Positions 16,167-26,225 of a stretch of DNA of 64,000 nucleotides are shown one piece after another. Origin of the DNA: Panacibacter ginsenosidivorans (GTDB taxonomy: Bacteria; Bacteroidota; Bacteroidia; Chitinophagales; Chitinophagaceae); the NCBI RefSeq assembly GCF_007971225.1, contig NZ_CP042435.1, positions 186,001 to 250,000 on the forward strand. Direction: 5' to 3'. Each line of letters begins with the position of its first letter. The first letter of the stretch is position 1. Below the pieces are notes generated by a model. The model did no database searches, had not been told where the DNA came from, and saw nothing but the letters and a program-made list of their open reading frames with translations. The position numbers and the translations under genes were made by a program.

Positions 16167-17258
16167 TTATGCCTCCTGCCCTATCCAAACTGCGCCGCCA
16201 ATGCTGTTGCGGCTTGCACCCGTTACTGACTGCATAACTGTATCTTCTTCTCGCCATCTTAAAACTCCCAATAAAGCCATGATAAGCGCCTCTTTATATT
16301 TCACTAAATTTTCATCAGGCACTATTACTTCAATATTGAAAACATTTAGGGATTCTTTTAGTCGCTTTATAAGAAAATTATTGAAAGCGCCACCACCTGT
16401 TACGAGCATTTGTTGTTTACTGGCTGCAATTTGTAAACTATTTACAGCATGTACAATTTGCTGAACAATATGCTCTGTGTATGTTCTTAATGCATCAATA
16501 GCAGGTAAGCCGGAGACTTCAATAAGCGGAAACAAAATATCTGTCCCAAAATTATTTGCCAAAGATTTTGGATAAGCTTGCGTATAATACGATTGATTAT
16601 TTAACTGCGTTAGCAAAGCTGTGTTTAGTAAACCTGACTGTGCCATAGAACCACCATTATCATATTCTTTTCCTTCTTTTGCAGCAAGCATATTTAATAC
16701 ACGGTTCGCCGGGCATATATCAAAAGCAATATATTGATCTGAAATATTTGCAGAAATATTTGCAATGCCGCCAAGGTTGAGATAGTAACCGTATTCGGGC
16801 AACAAAAGCTTCTCACCAACGGGCACAATAGGTGCACCCTGACCGCCAAGCGCTACATCCATTGCTCTAAGATCACTTACAACATTAATACCGGTAGTTG
16901 CTGCAATAGTTGCACCATCACCCAATTGTGCTGTCATACCAAGAGATGGCTTGTGAAAAACTGTATGACCATGCGAAGCAATTAACTGTACTTTGTGGTG
17001 GAGATCATGTTTGTCAATAAATTTATTTACAATCTCACCGGTAAACTTTCCATATGCGGCATGTAATAACAGATACTCATATGCATTTAGCCGTGTTGCC
17101 TGCTGTAATTTTTCAAACCACTCATGGCCGTATGGAACACAATCAGCTGCAATAATTTCAAAAACCCATTTACCAGCTCTTTCTTCGAGTTCTGTAAAGA
17201 CAATATCTATCCCGTCAAGAGAAGATCCGCTCATCAAACCAATTACGCGGTATATCAT
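16167..17258 (-). CDS. anmK: Anhydro-N-acetylmuramic acid kinase
   Basis: 363 residues, standard length. The N-terminus VIGLMSGSSLDGID is the AnmK signature, and SHGHTVFHKP, QLGDGATIAATTGINVVSDLR, NLGGIANIS, FDICPANRVLNMLA and VTGGGAFN follow in order. AnmK cleaves and phosphorylates 1,6-anhydro-MurNAc to MurNAc-6-phosphate in cell-wall recycling, using ATP in the cytosol. Divergent from upp, with 94 bases between the start codons. MurQ, the next enzyme, is not nearby. Confidence 0.97.
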   Translation of the reverse strand: MIYRVIGLMSGSSLDGIDIVFTELEERAGKWVFEIIAADCVPYGHEWFEKLQQATRLNAYEYLLLHAAYGKFTGEIVNKFIDKHDLHHKVQLIASHGHTVFHKPSLGMTAQLGDGATIAATTGINVVSDLRAMDVALGGQGAPIVPVGEKLLLPEYGYYLNLGGIANISANISDQYIAFDICPANRVLNMLAAKEGKEYDNGGSMAQSGLLNTALLTQLNNQSYYTQAYPKSLANNFGTDILFPLIEVSGLPAIDALRTYTEHIVQQIVHAVNSLQIAASKQQMLVTGGGAFNNFLIKRLKESLNVFNIEVIVPDENLVKYKEALIMALLGVLRWREEDTVMQSVTGASRNSIGGAVWIGQEA

Positions 17259-17352
17259 ACAACGATTTTAAATTTATGCTTGCTGATTAAAGATTTGGTC
17301 TTACTTTTCGGTTGCAATCTACAACCGGCAAATTAAAAAATGCTTTGTTATC

Positions 17353-18006
17353 ATGGTTATTAATTTAAGTGAGCAGTATAGCTTAATTACCAACTGGCTG
17401 GGTGAATTAAGAAACACGGAGATACAAAATGACCGAATGCGTTTCCGTCGAAACCTTGAGCGTATTGGAGAAATAATAGCTTATGAAATAAGCAAACAGA
17501 TGCCATGGGAAGAACAGGAAATTCAAACGCCGCTTGGTTTACACTCAAGTAAAGTATTAAAAGAGCAACCTGTGCTGGCAACCATTTTACGTGCAGGTTT
17601 ACCCTTGCATAACGGCATGCTTAATTATTTTGATAAAGCCGATAATGCATTTATATCTGCATACCGAAAGCATGATCCTGATGGTAATTTTGTAATTGAA
17701 CTGGAATATATCAGCTGCCCTTCTCTTGAAAACCGCATAGTAATTATAAGCGATCCGATGATCGCAACCGGCGCATCATTAGTTAAAACAATTGAGGCAA
17801 TGAAAGACGAAGGTACCCCGTCACAAATAAATGTTGTTTGTGCCATTGCCTGTACAGTGGGCATTGAATATATTATAAGAGAAGCAGGTGACTCTGTAAA
17901 CATATGGTGCGGTGATATTGATGATGAGCTTACTGCAAAAGGTTATATCGTTCCCGGACTTGGTGATGCAGGAGACCTTGCATTTGGCTTAAAGTCTCAG
18001 TCTTAG
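17353..18006 (+). CDS. upp: Uracil phosphoribosyltransferase
   Basis: 217 residues. The PRPP-binding loop is present in IISDPMIATGASLVKTIEAM, and the N-terminal RFRRNLERIGEIIAYEIS and ILRAGLPLHNGML match UPRTases; the C-terminal GLGDAGDLAFG is the uracil-binding block. It makes UMP from uracil and PRPP in pyrimidine salvage. This is the divergent Bacteroidetes subtype with PMIATG rather than the PMLATG of E. coli. It is followed 72 bases later by the porP/sprF gene on the same strand. Confidence 0.94.
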   Translation: MVINLSEQYSLITNWLGELRNTEIQNDRMRFRRNLERIGEIIAYEISKQMPWEEQEIQTPLGLHSSKVLKEQPVLATILRAGLPLHNGMLNYFDKADNAFISAYRKHDPDGNFVIELEYISCPSLENRIVIISDPMIATGASLVKTIEAMKDEGTPSQINVVCAIACTVGIEYIIREAGDSVNIWCGDIDDELTAKGYIVPGLGDAGDLAFGLKSQS

Positions 18007-18077
18007 TGTGTTAAAGATTAATTAGAAACAATAAATCTGTATCTTAATTCCCTAAATTTGAATCCTTAATAACTGTA

Positions 18078-19103
18078 ATGAGAAATTTTCTTTTAACGCT
18101 CTTATTGTTATGTGTTGCATGCATTGTGAAAGCGCAGGATCCGCACTTTTCACAATTTTACGCTTCACCACTAACCCTTAATCCTGCATTTACCGGAAAA
18201 TTTGATGGCAACGTAAGAGTTGCCGGTAATTACCGTAATCAATGGCCAACTATTAACCGGGCTTTTCAAACTGCTACTGTAGCAGTTGATTTTCCTATTT
18301 TGAAAAAAGTAGTTGATGAGTACGACAGATTTGGTGTAGGCGTTATGGGCTACACAGATAAAGGTGCAGACGGCGCTATATCTTTTAATTATCTTTCCAT
18401 TTCTACTGCATATCATAAAGCACTTGATGAAGATGGTTATAAGCAATTGGGGTTGGGCTTCCAGGGCACTTACTCAAATATGCTTATCAATACTTCTAAA
18501 CTAACATTCGAAAACCAGCTTGATCTTAATGGCGAATGGACGCGACCATCCGGGGAAACTTTCGACAATGTTTCTCTTAATAAAAGTTATTTTGATTTAA
18601 ATGCTGGTTTGCTCTATACACAAAGTACCACAGACAGAAATAATTATTATGCCGGGGTTAGTCTTTATCATATTAACAGGCCTGATCAAACTTTTAATGC
18701 GGGTCCCGCATACCTGAATTATAATTTGAGTATGCGTACTACATTTCATGCAGGTGGTTATTTTTCTACCGGTTCAAACAGTACTGCGCATTTAAGTGCT
18801 TTATACAGTACACAAGGTGGCGCCAGCGAAACCGTTATTGGAGGTGCTATGCAGTTTGCAACTGCAGATCTTAATACAGCAGATAACCCTATTAGTCTTT
18901 ACGCAGGTGCATGGATTCGCCTGGGTGATGCATTGATTCCTTATATAGGTCTTGAGTATGGTAATGTGCGTTTTGGCGCTACTTACGATATTAACACGTC
19001 TGATCTAAAAGCTGCTTCTCAAAGCCGTGGTGGTGTTGAAATTTCACTGATCTATATTGCAAAAACTCCTGGTAGTAAAGGGCTGCCTTGTCCTAAATTC
19101 TAA
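18078..19103 (+). CDS. PorP/SprF family type IX secretion system outer-membrane protein
   Basis: 341 residues. The signal peptide (FLLTLLLLCVACIVKAQ) is followed at once by the family hallmark DPHFSQFYASPLTLNPAFTG, then NYRNQWPTI and a series of amphipathic beta strands ending in an aromatic-rich C-terminal region. This is the layout of an outer-membrane beta-barrel. PorP/SprF proteins work with T9SS substrates that carry type B C-terminal domains; one such substrate gene is in this window at 59279. A TAAATTTG box lies 17 bases before the ATG and could be its promoter, giving a very short leader. Confidence 0.93.
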   Translation: MRNFLLTLLLLCVACIVKAQDPHFSQFYASPLTLNPAFTGKFDGNVRVAGNYRNQWPTINRAFQTATVAVDFPILKKVVDEYDRFGVGVMGYTDKGADGAISFNYLSISTAYHKALDEDGYKQLGLGFQGTYSNMLINTSKLTFENQLDLNGEWTRPSGETFDNVSLNKSYFDLNAGLLYTQSTTDRNNYYAGVSLYHINRPDQTFNAGPAYLNYNLSMRTTFHAGGYFSTGSNSTAHLSALYSTQGGASETVIGGAMQFATADLNTADNPISLYAGAWIRLGDALIPYIGLEYGNVRFGATYDINTSDLKAASQSRGGVEISLIYIAKTPGSKGLPCPKF

Positions 19104-19135
19104 TTTATTTTTGGTTTCCAACGATTGTGCTAATG

Positions 19136-19455
19136 GCATCACCTGTTGCGTCGCACTCTTGTGCTTATTGTATCTAAGCATCATGCATGGCATTTTTTGG
19201 TGTAAGAAGGCTGTGAGTTCTACAATCAATTCAACTGAGAAATAATCTCCACATAAAAATTGCTTCCGGGCATCCTGGGTAATAAATATTTTCAATCAAC
19301 TATGCTTTAAAAAAAATGAATTTTTTTTTATTTCCTTTAAACCTTCCAGATTTGAAGAGGTCTGTTATACTGTGCGTTGCAGAATAAGGATAAAAAGTAC
19401 AAGGATGCGACACAACAAGAGCTTAATGAAGAACATTAAGCCGGGCTCAAAAAAG
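19136..19455. repeat. Paired repeat element, about 320 bp
   Basis: GCATCACCTG flank and forward half-site at 19146-19164 (TTGCGTCGCACTCTTGTGC), a reverse half-site at 19397-19415 (GTACAAGGATGCGACACAA), then the outer motif AAGCCGGGCTCAAAAAAG at 19438-19455. No convincing gene lies between. This fills most of the 19104-19536 gap; the rest shows nothing. Confidence 0.8.
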
Positions 19456-19536
19456 ATTTAGTACACTTACTATAAATTAGCAGCAGGGTTAAAACAGGGC
19501 GTCATTGCGAGAGCTTGATGCCCTTTGTTTTTTTGT

Positions 19537-19866
19537 TTATTTTTTGAAGGCAAAATATACAGCGCCCATTAAAAAAGCAAAGCTGATAAGATACTTTGAT
19601 TGAAATGGTTCTTTTAAATACAATACGGCAAAAAAACTGAATATCACAAGTGTTATTACTTCCTGTACGATCTTTAACTGGAAGCCGTTCCAGCCTGTAG
19701 TAAAGCCCATTCTGTTTGCCGGCACTGTTAAACAATATTCAAAGAATGCTATTCCCCAACTTATAAGTATAGCTTTCCATAAAGTGATGCTGGTATCTCT
19801 TAAATGCCAGTACCATGCAATCGTCATAAAAATGTTTGATACAACAAGCAGCCCGATTGTTTTCAT
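19537..19866 (-). CDS. DMT-family small membrane protein (DUF486)
   Basis: 109 residues with four hydrophobic segments. TIAWYWHLR, ISWGIAFFEYCLTVPANRMGF and QLKIVQEVITLVIFSFFAVLYLKEP are the conserved blocks of the DUF486/DMT family, relatives of small multidrug transporters. Substrate unknown. It lies 12 bases downstream of the 145-codon gene on the same strand, so the two are likely cotranscribed. Confidence 0.88.
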   Translation of the reverse strand: MKTIGLLVVSNIFMTIAWYWHLRDTSITLWKAILISWGIAFFEYCLTVPANRMGFTTGWNGFQLKIVQEVITLVIFSFFAVLYLKEPFQSKYLISFAFLMGAVYFAFKK

Positions 19867-19878
19867 GTAATTAAATAT

Positions 19879-20316
19879 TTAGTTCTCGTATTTTCTTTTC
19901 TTAACAGGTTTATCATTCAATTGTTCCATTACAGCTTCCGGTGTTGGGTTGCTGGTAACAGAGACGGCGATATAAAACATGACAATTAAGAGGCCAATTG
20001 AAAATAACACTTCACCAATAGTGATCCAGTAGCCCCACCAGCTATAAACCGCACCCATCTTAGGTTGGGAAGCTTCGTAAATGAAATCGACCTTCTCTCC
20101 TTCTGTAAATTTTCTGAAGATGTAACCTGCATTTACTGCAAACTCTTTTCTTTCTGTTCTGTAAAACGCATAAGGCATCATCTTATTGGTAGCCGAATCT
20201 TTTATAAAATGAATAGTTGCTTTTGTAAGCTCGCCATCAAAATAATCTGGCTGGCGGGAAAATAAAATATATAAACTGAAACAGGTAAGGTATAATATAA
20301 TAGCGATCTTATACAT
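19879..20316 (-). CDS. Two-helix membrane protein of unknown function (DUF3592-like)
   Basis: 145 residues. It has an N-terminal hydrophobic segment (IAIILYLTCFSLYILF), an extracytoplasmic domain of about 80 residues, and a second membrane helix (TIGEVLFSIGLLIVMFYIAV), then a basic tail KKRKYEN. The middle part (TATIHFI, YAFYRTERKEFAVNAGYIF, GEKVDFIYEASQP) recalls DUF3592 proteins, where a small beta domain sits between two helices. Function unknown. It is upstream of the DUF486 gene. Confidence 0.7.
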   Translation of the reverse strand: MYKIAIILYLTCFSLYILFSRQPDYFDGELTKATIHFIKDSATNKMMPYAFYRTERKEFAVNAGYIFRKFTEGEKVDFIYEASQPKMGAVYSWWGYWITIGEVLFSIGLLIVMFYIAVSVTSNPTPEAVMEQLNDKPVKKRKYEN

Positions 20317-20330
20317 CTGAGAACTTTTAC

Positions 20331-20396
20331 CGCAGAGACGCTAAAGGCGCAGAGTAATTTGTATGCCCTTTGCGTCTATCTTTCTCTGCGGTTATG
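20331..20396. repeat. Imperfect inverted repeat of the CGCAGAGACGC type
   Basis: ACCGCAGAGACGCTAAAGGC at the left and GCGTCTATCTTTCTCTGCGGT at the right pair imperfectly. Similar rRNA-unrelated GCAGAGACGC repeats are seen in intergenic DNA of many Bacteroidetes. Function unknown. Confidence 0.5.
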
Positions 20397-20398
20397 AA

Positions 20399-20431
20399 AT
20401 AAAAAGAGTCGGCAATATTAGCCAACTCTTC
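20399..20431 (-). terminator. Terminator of smc
   Basis: On the minus strand, AAGAGTTGGC and GCCGACTCTT pair around a 7-base loop and are followed by TTTTTA, 39 bases after the smc stop. Confidence 0.7.
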
Positions 20432-20469
20432 GAGATATCCAAAATCCCCCTTGGATACGTTAGTGATAT

Positions 20470-23400
20470 TTAATTACTGAGACTTCTAAAATCTACAGGC
20501 ACCAGCTTACTTACACCCGGTTCCTGCATGGTTACACCATAGATCACATCAACTGCGCCCATGGTTTGTTTATTGTGCGTAACAATAATGAACTGCGAGT
20601 TTTCGCTAAACTTTTTGATCATCTGTGTGAATTTACCCACGTTGGCATCATCCAATGGCGCATCTACTTCATCGAGAATACAGAAAGGTGCAGGTTTGAT
20701 AAGATAGATTGAGAACAGCAATGCAGTCGCGGTTAATGTTTTTTCTCCACCACTTAACTGGGATATAGAAGATGGTCTTTTACCTTTTGGTTTGGCAATA
20801 ATATCGATTCCTGTTTCTGCAAGATTCTCCGGATTATCCAATACCATATCGGCTGTGTCTTCTTCGGTAAATAAAGCCTTAAATACTTTCTGGAAATTTT
20901 CACGAACCTTATTAAAAGTGTCAAGAAACTGCTGGTTGGCCGTTGCTTCTACTTCCTGTATAGTTTGCAGTAAACTTTCTTTGGCATCTACCAGGTCATT
21001 CTTCTGTTCGAGAATAAACTCGTAGCGCTTTTTCATTTCCTGGAATGCTTCTATAGCGGTTGGGTTTACTTCACCAATATTCTCCAGGCGTTTGCGCATC
21101 CTGTCAGAAGTAGATTGTAGATCCTCCAATGGTGTATCTGTTAAACGTGGCTGATCAATAATTGAATCGAGTTCAATTTTAAATTCCACATTCAATCTTT
21201 CCTTCATGCCAGCTAATTGTAATTTTAATTCATTGAATTTGTCTTTAATCTCACTCAATAAATGTTCTACCATTTCGCGGCTCTTAGCTTTATGTCGCAG
21301 CTCACTTTCCTTTGCCTGTAAAGCATTCCGTTGGTTATAATAAGACTGGTCTGCCTCATTCAGTTTCTTTTCTTCTTCTTCTTTCCTGCGGATGAGTTCT
21401 ATCAATAATTCTTCACCTTGAACCAATGCATTTTCACTTTCCGTAATGTTACCTGCTGCTTCAGCTAATTGATGTGTATTTGTGGTAACCTGGTTCTGCA
21501 GATCATTCAATTGATTTTTCTTAAACACCAACTCCTGCTTAATAGCAGCTATTTTACTTTGCTGTCTTGTAAGTAAAATGTTGTTTTCATTAAACAGTGC
21601 AGAAGCGGCATTATAATCCTGTTCCGCCAATTGATAATCCTGTTCTACCAATTTTAGTTCCTGTACAGTCGTCTGTAATTGTTCATTCAGGCTTATCAAT
21701 GATTCACGTGTGGTAGCAATACCATCCTGTTCATCCTGTAAACGATATTCAAGATCTTCTAATCTTTGCTGTGCATTCTGTTGAGCAGATTGTAGGTTCT
21801 CTATCTTGTTTCGTGTTGCGAAGACCTGATTGGTGAGTTGGTTGATCTCGTTCTCTGTCTGTTTTATTACATTTTCTTTCAACTGCTCGTTAAAGCCAAT
21901 AACTTCATTGTGCTTTTGCTTGATCTCAGCTTTTAATGCATTTACTACTGCATCCTGCAAAACAATCTCATCATGCAGTTTTTCTAAATTCTTTGCACGG
22001 CCAATTTTCTTTCCCTCAAACAAACCGACACTGCCACCGCTAAGTGTGTATTTACCTTTTACATACTTGCCTGTCTTTTCCAGCACAACAGCACCATTGG
22101 AGTTTTCAATAGCGTCTTCATTCTCTGCTATATAAACATTACTCAATAAATATTCAGCAAGTTTCTGGTATTGATCATCTACTTCAATTACACTCAACGC
22201 AGGGATGGTATTAGCCGGTTGATGTGTCTCGACTGTTGCCTCATTAATCTTATCAAGTATAAAGAAATTAGCTTTACCTTTTTTATGCTCATCCAGTAAA
22301 TGCACAGCAGTAAGACCTTCCTGTAAGTTGTTTACTACATAATAGTTCAGGTAAGGTTCCAATACATTTTCAACTGCAGCACGATATTCTTCATGTACAT
22401 AAATAATGTCAGATAATATCGGCGCAGTATTATTCCAGCTGGGATTTTTGTGCAGGAACTTTACACTCTCAGGGTAACCTTCCATAGAGTCTATTAAACT
22501 CTTCAACAAGTCATGTTCATTGCGTTTGGAATCCAGCTTGCGATTTTCTTCGGCCAACTGGTTGCGCAGAACTTCAAGCTGGGCCTGTGTTTCAAGGATC
22601 TGTTCTTTTGTTCTTTCGTGGTGCTCCTGTAATTGTTGTAAATCGATCCGTTTATTTTCCAGCAGCTCTTCTTTTTCCTTTAATTCATTTTCTAATTGTT
22701 GAATCTGCGCTTCACGGTTTTGCTTTTCATCAGTTAACTGTGCCTGGGCTCTTTGCAAATTCTGAATAGAAGTATCTGCAACAGCCACTTTCTTTTCTGC
22801 ATCAAACTGTCCGCGCTGTGTTTGCTGGTATTGCATGCGCAATCCATCAACAGCGCTACGTTTCTCATCAAACAAATTCCGTTTTTCTTCAACACCCTCT
22901 TTTGCCAATGCAAGCTTTTCTTCAATATCTGTTAGCTTGCTCTCTTCTTCTGTAACCTGTAACTCACTGAACTCAATCGAATCTGCAATGCCTTTTAGCT
23001 GGCCTTCTGCTTTTGATAAGAAATCTTTTAAGTTGTTTTCTTTTTCTTTCAGGTAATGCAGTTTCTGAGTAGCAAGGTTCTTTTCATTTTCTTTCCCTCG
23101 CAAATCCTGCTGCAGCATATTAAACTCAGCCTGCATAGTTTGCAATGCTTTCTCCTTTTCTATAAAACCAACTTTTTCCTGTTCAATGGCAGCTTCTTCT
23201 GTTGCAATCTCTGCTTCTAATTGTACACGCCTGTTGGTTTCTGTTTCCTGTTGTTCGTTTAAATCCCTGTAAGTAAGATTGAACCCTTCGAGTGAAGCCT
23301 TTGCCAGTTCAACAGCTATTTCTTTGTAATCTTTTTTGATCTCAAAATACTTTTCAGCTTTCTTAGCCTGGTTCTCCAATGCTTTCAACTGGTTGTTGAT

Positions 23401-23991
23401 CTCGAACAGCAAATCTTCGATCCTGTTCAAATCCTGTTCCGTAGCATCTAATTTATTTTTTGCTTCTTTCTTTCTTGTTTTATAAATCGTAATCCCTGCA
23501 GCCTGTTCCAGCATGCGGCGGCGGCTGTTCTCTTTGTCTTTGATGATATCATCTACCATCCCCAGTTCAATGATGGCATAGCTGTCTGTAGAAACACCGG
23601 TATCCATAAACAGGTTATGAATATCTTTCAAACGGCAGCTTACATCATTAAGCCGGTATTCACTGTCACCGTTTTTAAAGAATCGTCTTGTAACAGTAAC
23701 TGTACTAAACTCTGTGGGTAATAAGTTACGGGTGTTTTCAAACGTAAGGCTTACTTCTGCAAGTCCACTGGCACTGCGTGTTTTGCTGCCATTGAATACC
23801 AACGCATCAAGGTTCTCACTACGCAAAGACGAGATCTTTTGCTCACCAATAACCCAGCGGATCGAGTCAATAATATTGCTTTTACCACAACCATTTGGCC
23901 CGATAATGCCAGTAATTCCTTCGTCAAAGTTTACGACCGTTTTATCGGCAAAACTTTTGAATCCTTTTATTTCTAACGATTTTAGTCTCAC
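20470..23991 (-). CDS. smc: Chromosome segregation protein SMC
   Basis: 1173 residues, full length. Walker A GPNGCGKSNIIDSIRW (31-46) is in the N-terminal head. Two long coiled coils flank a hinge (about residues 500-640: VKFLHKNPSW, AAVENVLEPYLNYYVV, GKYVKGKYTLSGGSVGLFEG). The C-terminal head has the signature LSGGEKTLTATALLF and Walker B FCILDEVDAPLDDANV. SMC forms a ring with ScpA and ScpB that compacts and segregates the chromosome. The start is unambiguous (MRLKSLEIKGFKSFAD). It is the last gene before its own terminator. Confidence 0.98.
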   Translation of the reverse strand: MRLKSLEIKGFKSFADKTVVNFDEGITGIIGPNGCGKSNIIDSIRWVIGEQKISSLRSENLDALVFNGSKTRSASGLAEVSLTFENTRNLLPTEFSTVTVTRRFFKNGDSEYRLNDVSCRLKDIHNLFMDTGVSTDSYAIIELGMVDDIIKDKENSRRRMLEQAAGITIYKTRKKEAKNKLDATEQDLNRIEDLLFEINNQLKALENQAKKAEKYFEIKKDYKEIAVELAKASLEGFNLTYRDLNEQQETETNRRVQLEAEIATEEAAIEQEKVGFIEKEKALQTMQAEFNMLQQDLRGKENEKNLATQKLHYLKEKENNLKDFLSKAEGQLKGIADSIEFSELQVTEEESKLTDIEEKLALAKEGVEEKRNLFDEKRSAVDGLRMQYQQTQRGQFDAEKKVAVADTSIQNLQRAQAQLTDEKQNREAQIQQLENELKEKEELLENKRIDLQQLQEHHERTKEQILETQAQLEVLRNQLAEENRKLDSKRNEHDLLKSLIDSMEGYPESVKFLHKNPSWNNTAPILSDIIYVHEEYRAAVENVLEPYLNYYVVNNLQEGLTAVHLLDEHKKGKANFFILDKINEATVETHQPANTIPALSVIEVDDQYQKLAEYLLSNVYIAENEDAIENSNGAVVLEKTGKYVKGKYTLSGGSVGLFEGKKIGRAKNLEKLHDEIVLQDAVVNALKAEIKQKHNEVIGFNEQLKENVIKQTENEINQLTNQVFATRNKIENLQSAQQNAQQRLEDLEYRLQDEQDGIATTRESLISLNEQLQTTVQELKLVEQDYQLAEQDYNAASALFNENNILLTRQQSKIAAIKQELVFKKNQLNDLQNQVTTNTHQLAEAAGNITESENALVQGEELLIELIRRKEEEEKKLNEADQSYYNQRNALQAKESELRHKAKSREMVEHLLSEIKDKFNELKLQLAGMKERLNVEFKIELDSIIDQPRLTDTPLEDLQSTSDRMRKRLENIGEVNPTAIEAFQEMKKRYEFILEQKNDLVDAKESLLQTIQEVEATANQQFLDTFNKVRENFQKVFKALFTEEDTADMVLDNPENLAETGIDIIAKPKGKRPSSISQLSGGEKTLTATALLFSIYLIKPAPFCILDEVDAPLDDANVGKFTQMIKKFSENSQFIIVTHNKQTMGAVDVIYGVTMQEPGVSKLVPVDFRSLSN

Positions 23992-24188
23992 TTGTAACCC
24001 ATTTAATCAATTGCGAACATAGTCTAAAAGACCAACAATACGAAAGTGCAGATTTTTGCTGTGGAGAAGCTGTGCAGAAAATGAAAAGATTTAAGATAAT
24101 ATGAGAATTAAAACAGAGCTTAATTTATTTAAGCTCCTGATTTTAAATATTTAAGATAATATTATTTACATTTTTATGGCACAAACTT

Positions 24189-24345
24189 TTGAGACTCCGG
24201 GCATCGCCTGTTGTGTCACTCACTTGTACATTCTGAACAATATTGAGCAATGAAAACTAACTTTCACTTTTAATTTTTAACTGCTGATTTATATTCTATA
24301 GTACAAGAGTGCGACGCAAGAAATGATGCCATAAAACACTTCGGC
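24189..24345. repeat. Paired repeat element upstream of smc
   Basis: Outer TTTTGAGACTCCGGGCATCG, forward half-site TTGTGTCACTCACTTGTAC at 24211-24229, a 71-base AT-rich interior beginning ATTCTGAACA, then the reverse half-site GTACAAGAGTGCGACGCAA at 24301-24319. The rest of the 24000-24588 gap holds only an 8-bp hairpin at 24116-24136 and no gene. Confidence 0.85.
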
Positions 24346-24561
24346 CAAGGTTCATAAATTATTCCTCCGAATTCCATTCAATCATGGTTAAAATTATACA
24401 GGAGAGTATGCTACTATCACTCATATAGTGTGTCAATTAAGTTCGACATTCAAGCTGATTGTGTAAACAAAAACAATTGCTTTATGGAAAGCTAAATATG
24501 GTAAATGCAGGAAGAAGGTTTTAAAAAAATAGAGGCTCTGCTATACGCAGTATATATAATT

Positions 24562-24586
24562 TGTGGCGCTTAACTTCGCCGCCACA
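24562..24586 (+). promoter_or_regulatory. Hairpin directly before the J-protein start codon
   Basis: TGTGGCG (24562-24568) and CGCCACA (24580-24586) can pair, ending two bases before the ATG. If transcribed, it would cover the ribosome entry site. A TATAATTTG box just upstream may mean the left arm is at the transcription start. Confidence 0.3.
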
Positions 24587-24588
24587 AC

Positions 24589-25233
24589 ATGTCTTCCAAA
24601 GATTATTATATTATTCTTGGTGTAAAGCCAACTGCATCGGCGGATGAGATCAAACGATCGTACAGGCGTCTGGCATTTAAATATCATCCCGATAAAAATC
24701 CAGGAGATATAATTGCAGAAGCAGCTTTTAAAGAAATTGTAGAAGCATATGAAATATTATCTGATGCAAAAAAACGGGAAGATTATCACTATAAAAGATT
24801 TTACACTTATAATTACCAATACAAGAATGAACCAAAAGCAACCCCGGAATCCATTTTAAAAGATGCGGTGAAATTGCAACAACTCGTAGAAAGAGCCGAC
24901 CCGTTCAGAATGAACCAGGATGCATTGTTATTCCAGGCAGAAGATGTTTTAAATGAAAATAATCTTGCTATTCTTAAAGAAGAGAAACAACTTTCTGTAA
25001 ATGCTCAAATTATAAATGCATTATTGATTGCCTGCAAGCCCATGCATTTTTCTTTTTATTTGAAAGTACATGAGAAACTAATACAACTTCCAGATGAGAA
25101 CTCCAAACAAGTGCTGACAAATTTTTATAAATCAAAACAAAAAGAAAACAACTGGAATAAGTATAAAGTTATTGGAGCTATTGTGCTTGCATTACTTATG
25201 TGCCTCGTAATTTTCCTGATCAGTAAATTATAA
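24589..25233 (+). CDS. Membrane-anchored J-domain protein
   Basis: 214 residues. Residues 4-70 are a canonical J domain ([20 protein letters not shown], the HPD motif at 33-35, [10 protein letters not shown]). There is no Gly/Phe region or zinc finger, so it is not DnaJ itself. The middle is helical. The C-terminus is one membrane helix ([20 protein letters not shown]), giving a tail-anchored co-chaperone that would present DnaK at the membrane. Partner unknown. Its last six bases overlap the end of the convergent esterase gene. Confidence 0.88.
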   Translation: MSSKDYYIILGVKPTASADEIKRSYRRLAFKYHPDKNPGDIIAEAAFKEIVEAYEILSDAKKREDYHYKRFYTYNYQYKNEPKATPESILKDAVKLQQLVERADPFRMNQDALLFQAEDVLNENNLAILKEEKQLSVNAQIINALLIACKPMHFSFYLKVHEKLIQLPDENSKQVLTNFYKSKQKENNWNKYKVIGAIVLALLMCLVIFLISKL

Positions 25234-26154
25234 CCACTTATTTGCTCTCATCCAGTTAATGCATCTTTCAAACCATTTATCTTGTGTAGTTGTATTATTC
25301 ATACCAAAACCGTGTCCGCCTTTTTCATATACATGTAATTCTGCGGGCACTTTATTTTTGATCAATGCTTCATAGAACATAATACTGTTGGCGACCTTCA
25401 CTACATCATCATCAGACGCATGCACTAAAAATGTAGGTGGTGTCTTAGTTGTTACCTGTTCTTCATTGGAGAAGTAATGTAAAAGTTTCTGATCAGGATT
25501 TTTGTTGATCAATGCATCTCTTGAACCGATATGTCCAATGCTGTCATCAAAACTGATAACAGGATAACCAAGTATCATAAAATCAGGGCGAATATTTGCG
25601 TCAGCTAATTCTTTGCGTGCAGGATCATTAAAATGCGTACCAACTGTTGAAGCCAAATGCCCACCAGCGCTGAATCCCATAATGCCCACTTTATTTTCAT
25701 CTATGCCATATTGCTTTGCATTTTTTCTGATGAGATACAAAGCCTGTTGTGCATCCATCAATGGCACAAAAGATTTGTTTTCCATGCAGGCATCATTAGG
25801 CAAGCGGTAACGCAATACAAAAGCAGTTACACCAAGTTGATTAAATGCTTTTGCAAAATCATTTCCTTCATGTCCTGCAGCAACTACCCAATAACCACCA
25901 CCAGGACAAATCAATACCGCAGTTCCATTACGTTTTTCTTTTGGTGCCTCAAATACAGTTATGGTAGGAATTGAAATTCCGCTTACGATCAGTATCCCAT
26001 CTTTGTTCCATGAAGTATCAATAATTTCTTTTTGTTTTACTTCACATGGTTTTGAATTGGGTATGGCACCTTCATAAAGTGGAATAACTTTCTGTGCTTT
26101 CATTGATACTGTTGTAAACATTAAGCAGGTAAATATTGTTAGAAGCCTTTTCAT
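25228..26154 (-). CDS. Exported alpha/beta hydrolase, acetyl-xylan-esterase-like
   Basis: 308 residues from ATG 26154, which opens a signal peptide ([19 protein letters not shown]); an ATG at 26238 would place it internally. The oxyanion block [16 protein letters not shown], nucleophile Ser162 in [13 protein letters not shown], Asp in HASDDDVV and His in KGGHGFGM make a complete triad. This is the BD-FAE/AXE-like esterase group, usually deacylating sugars or small esters. The substrate is not evident, and no polysaccharide-utilisation genes are adjacent. Convergent and overlapping with the J-protein gene by six bases. Confidence 0.88.
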   Translation of the reverse strand: MKRLLTIFTCLMFTTVSMKAQKVIPLYEGAIPNSKPCEVKQKEIIDTSWNKDGILIVSGISIPTITVFEAPKEKRNGTAVLICPGGGYWVVAAGHEGNDFAKAFNQLGVTAFVLRYRLPNDACMENKSFVPLMDAQQALYLIRKNAKQYGIDENKVGIMGFSAGGHLASTVGTHFNDPARKELADANIRPDFMILGYPVISFDDSIGHIGSRDALINKNPDQKLLHYFSNEEQVTTKTPPTFLVHASDDDVVKVANSIMFYEALIKNKVPAELHVYEKGGHGFGMNNTTTQDKWFERCINWMRANKWL

Positions 26155-26225
26155 ATTGCAAGTTATAATAGGTTGTATATTGCTTTTATAAGCATCTAAG
26201 ATAAACCAAACATAAATATATTCAT

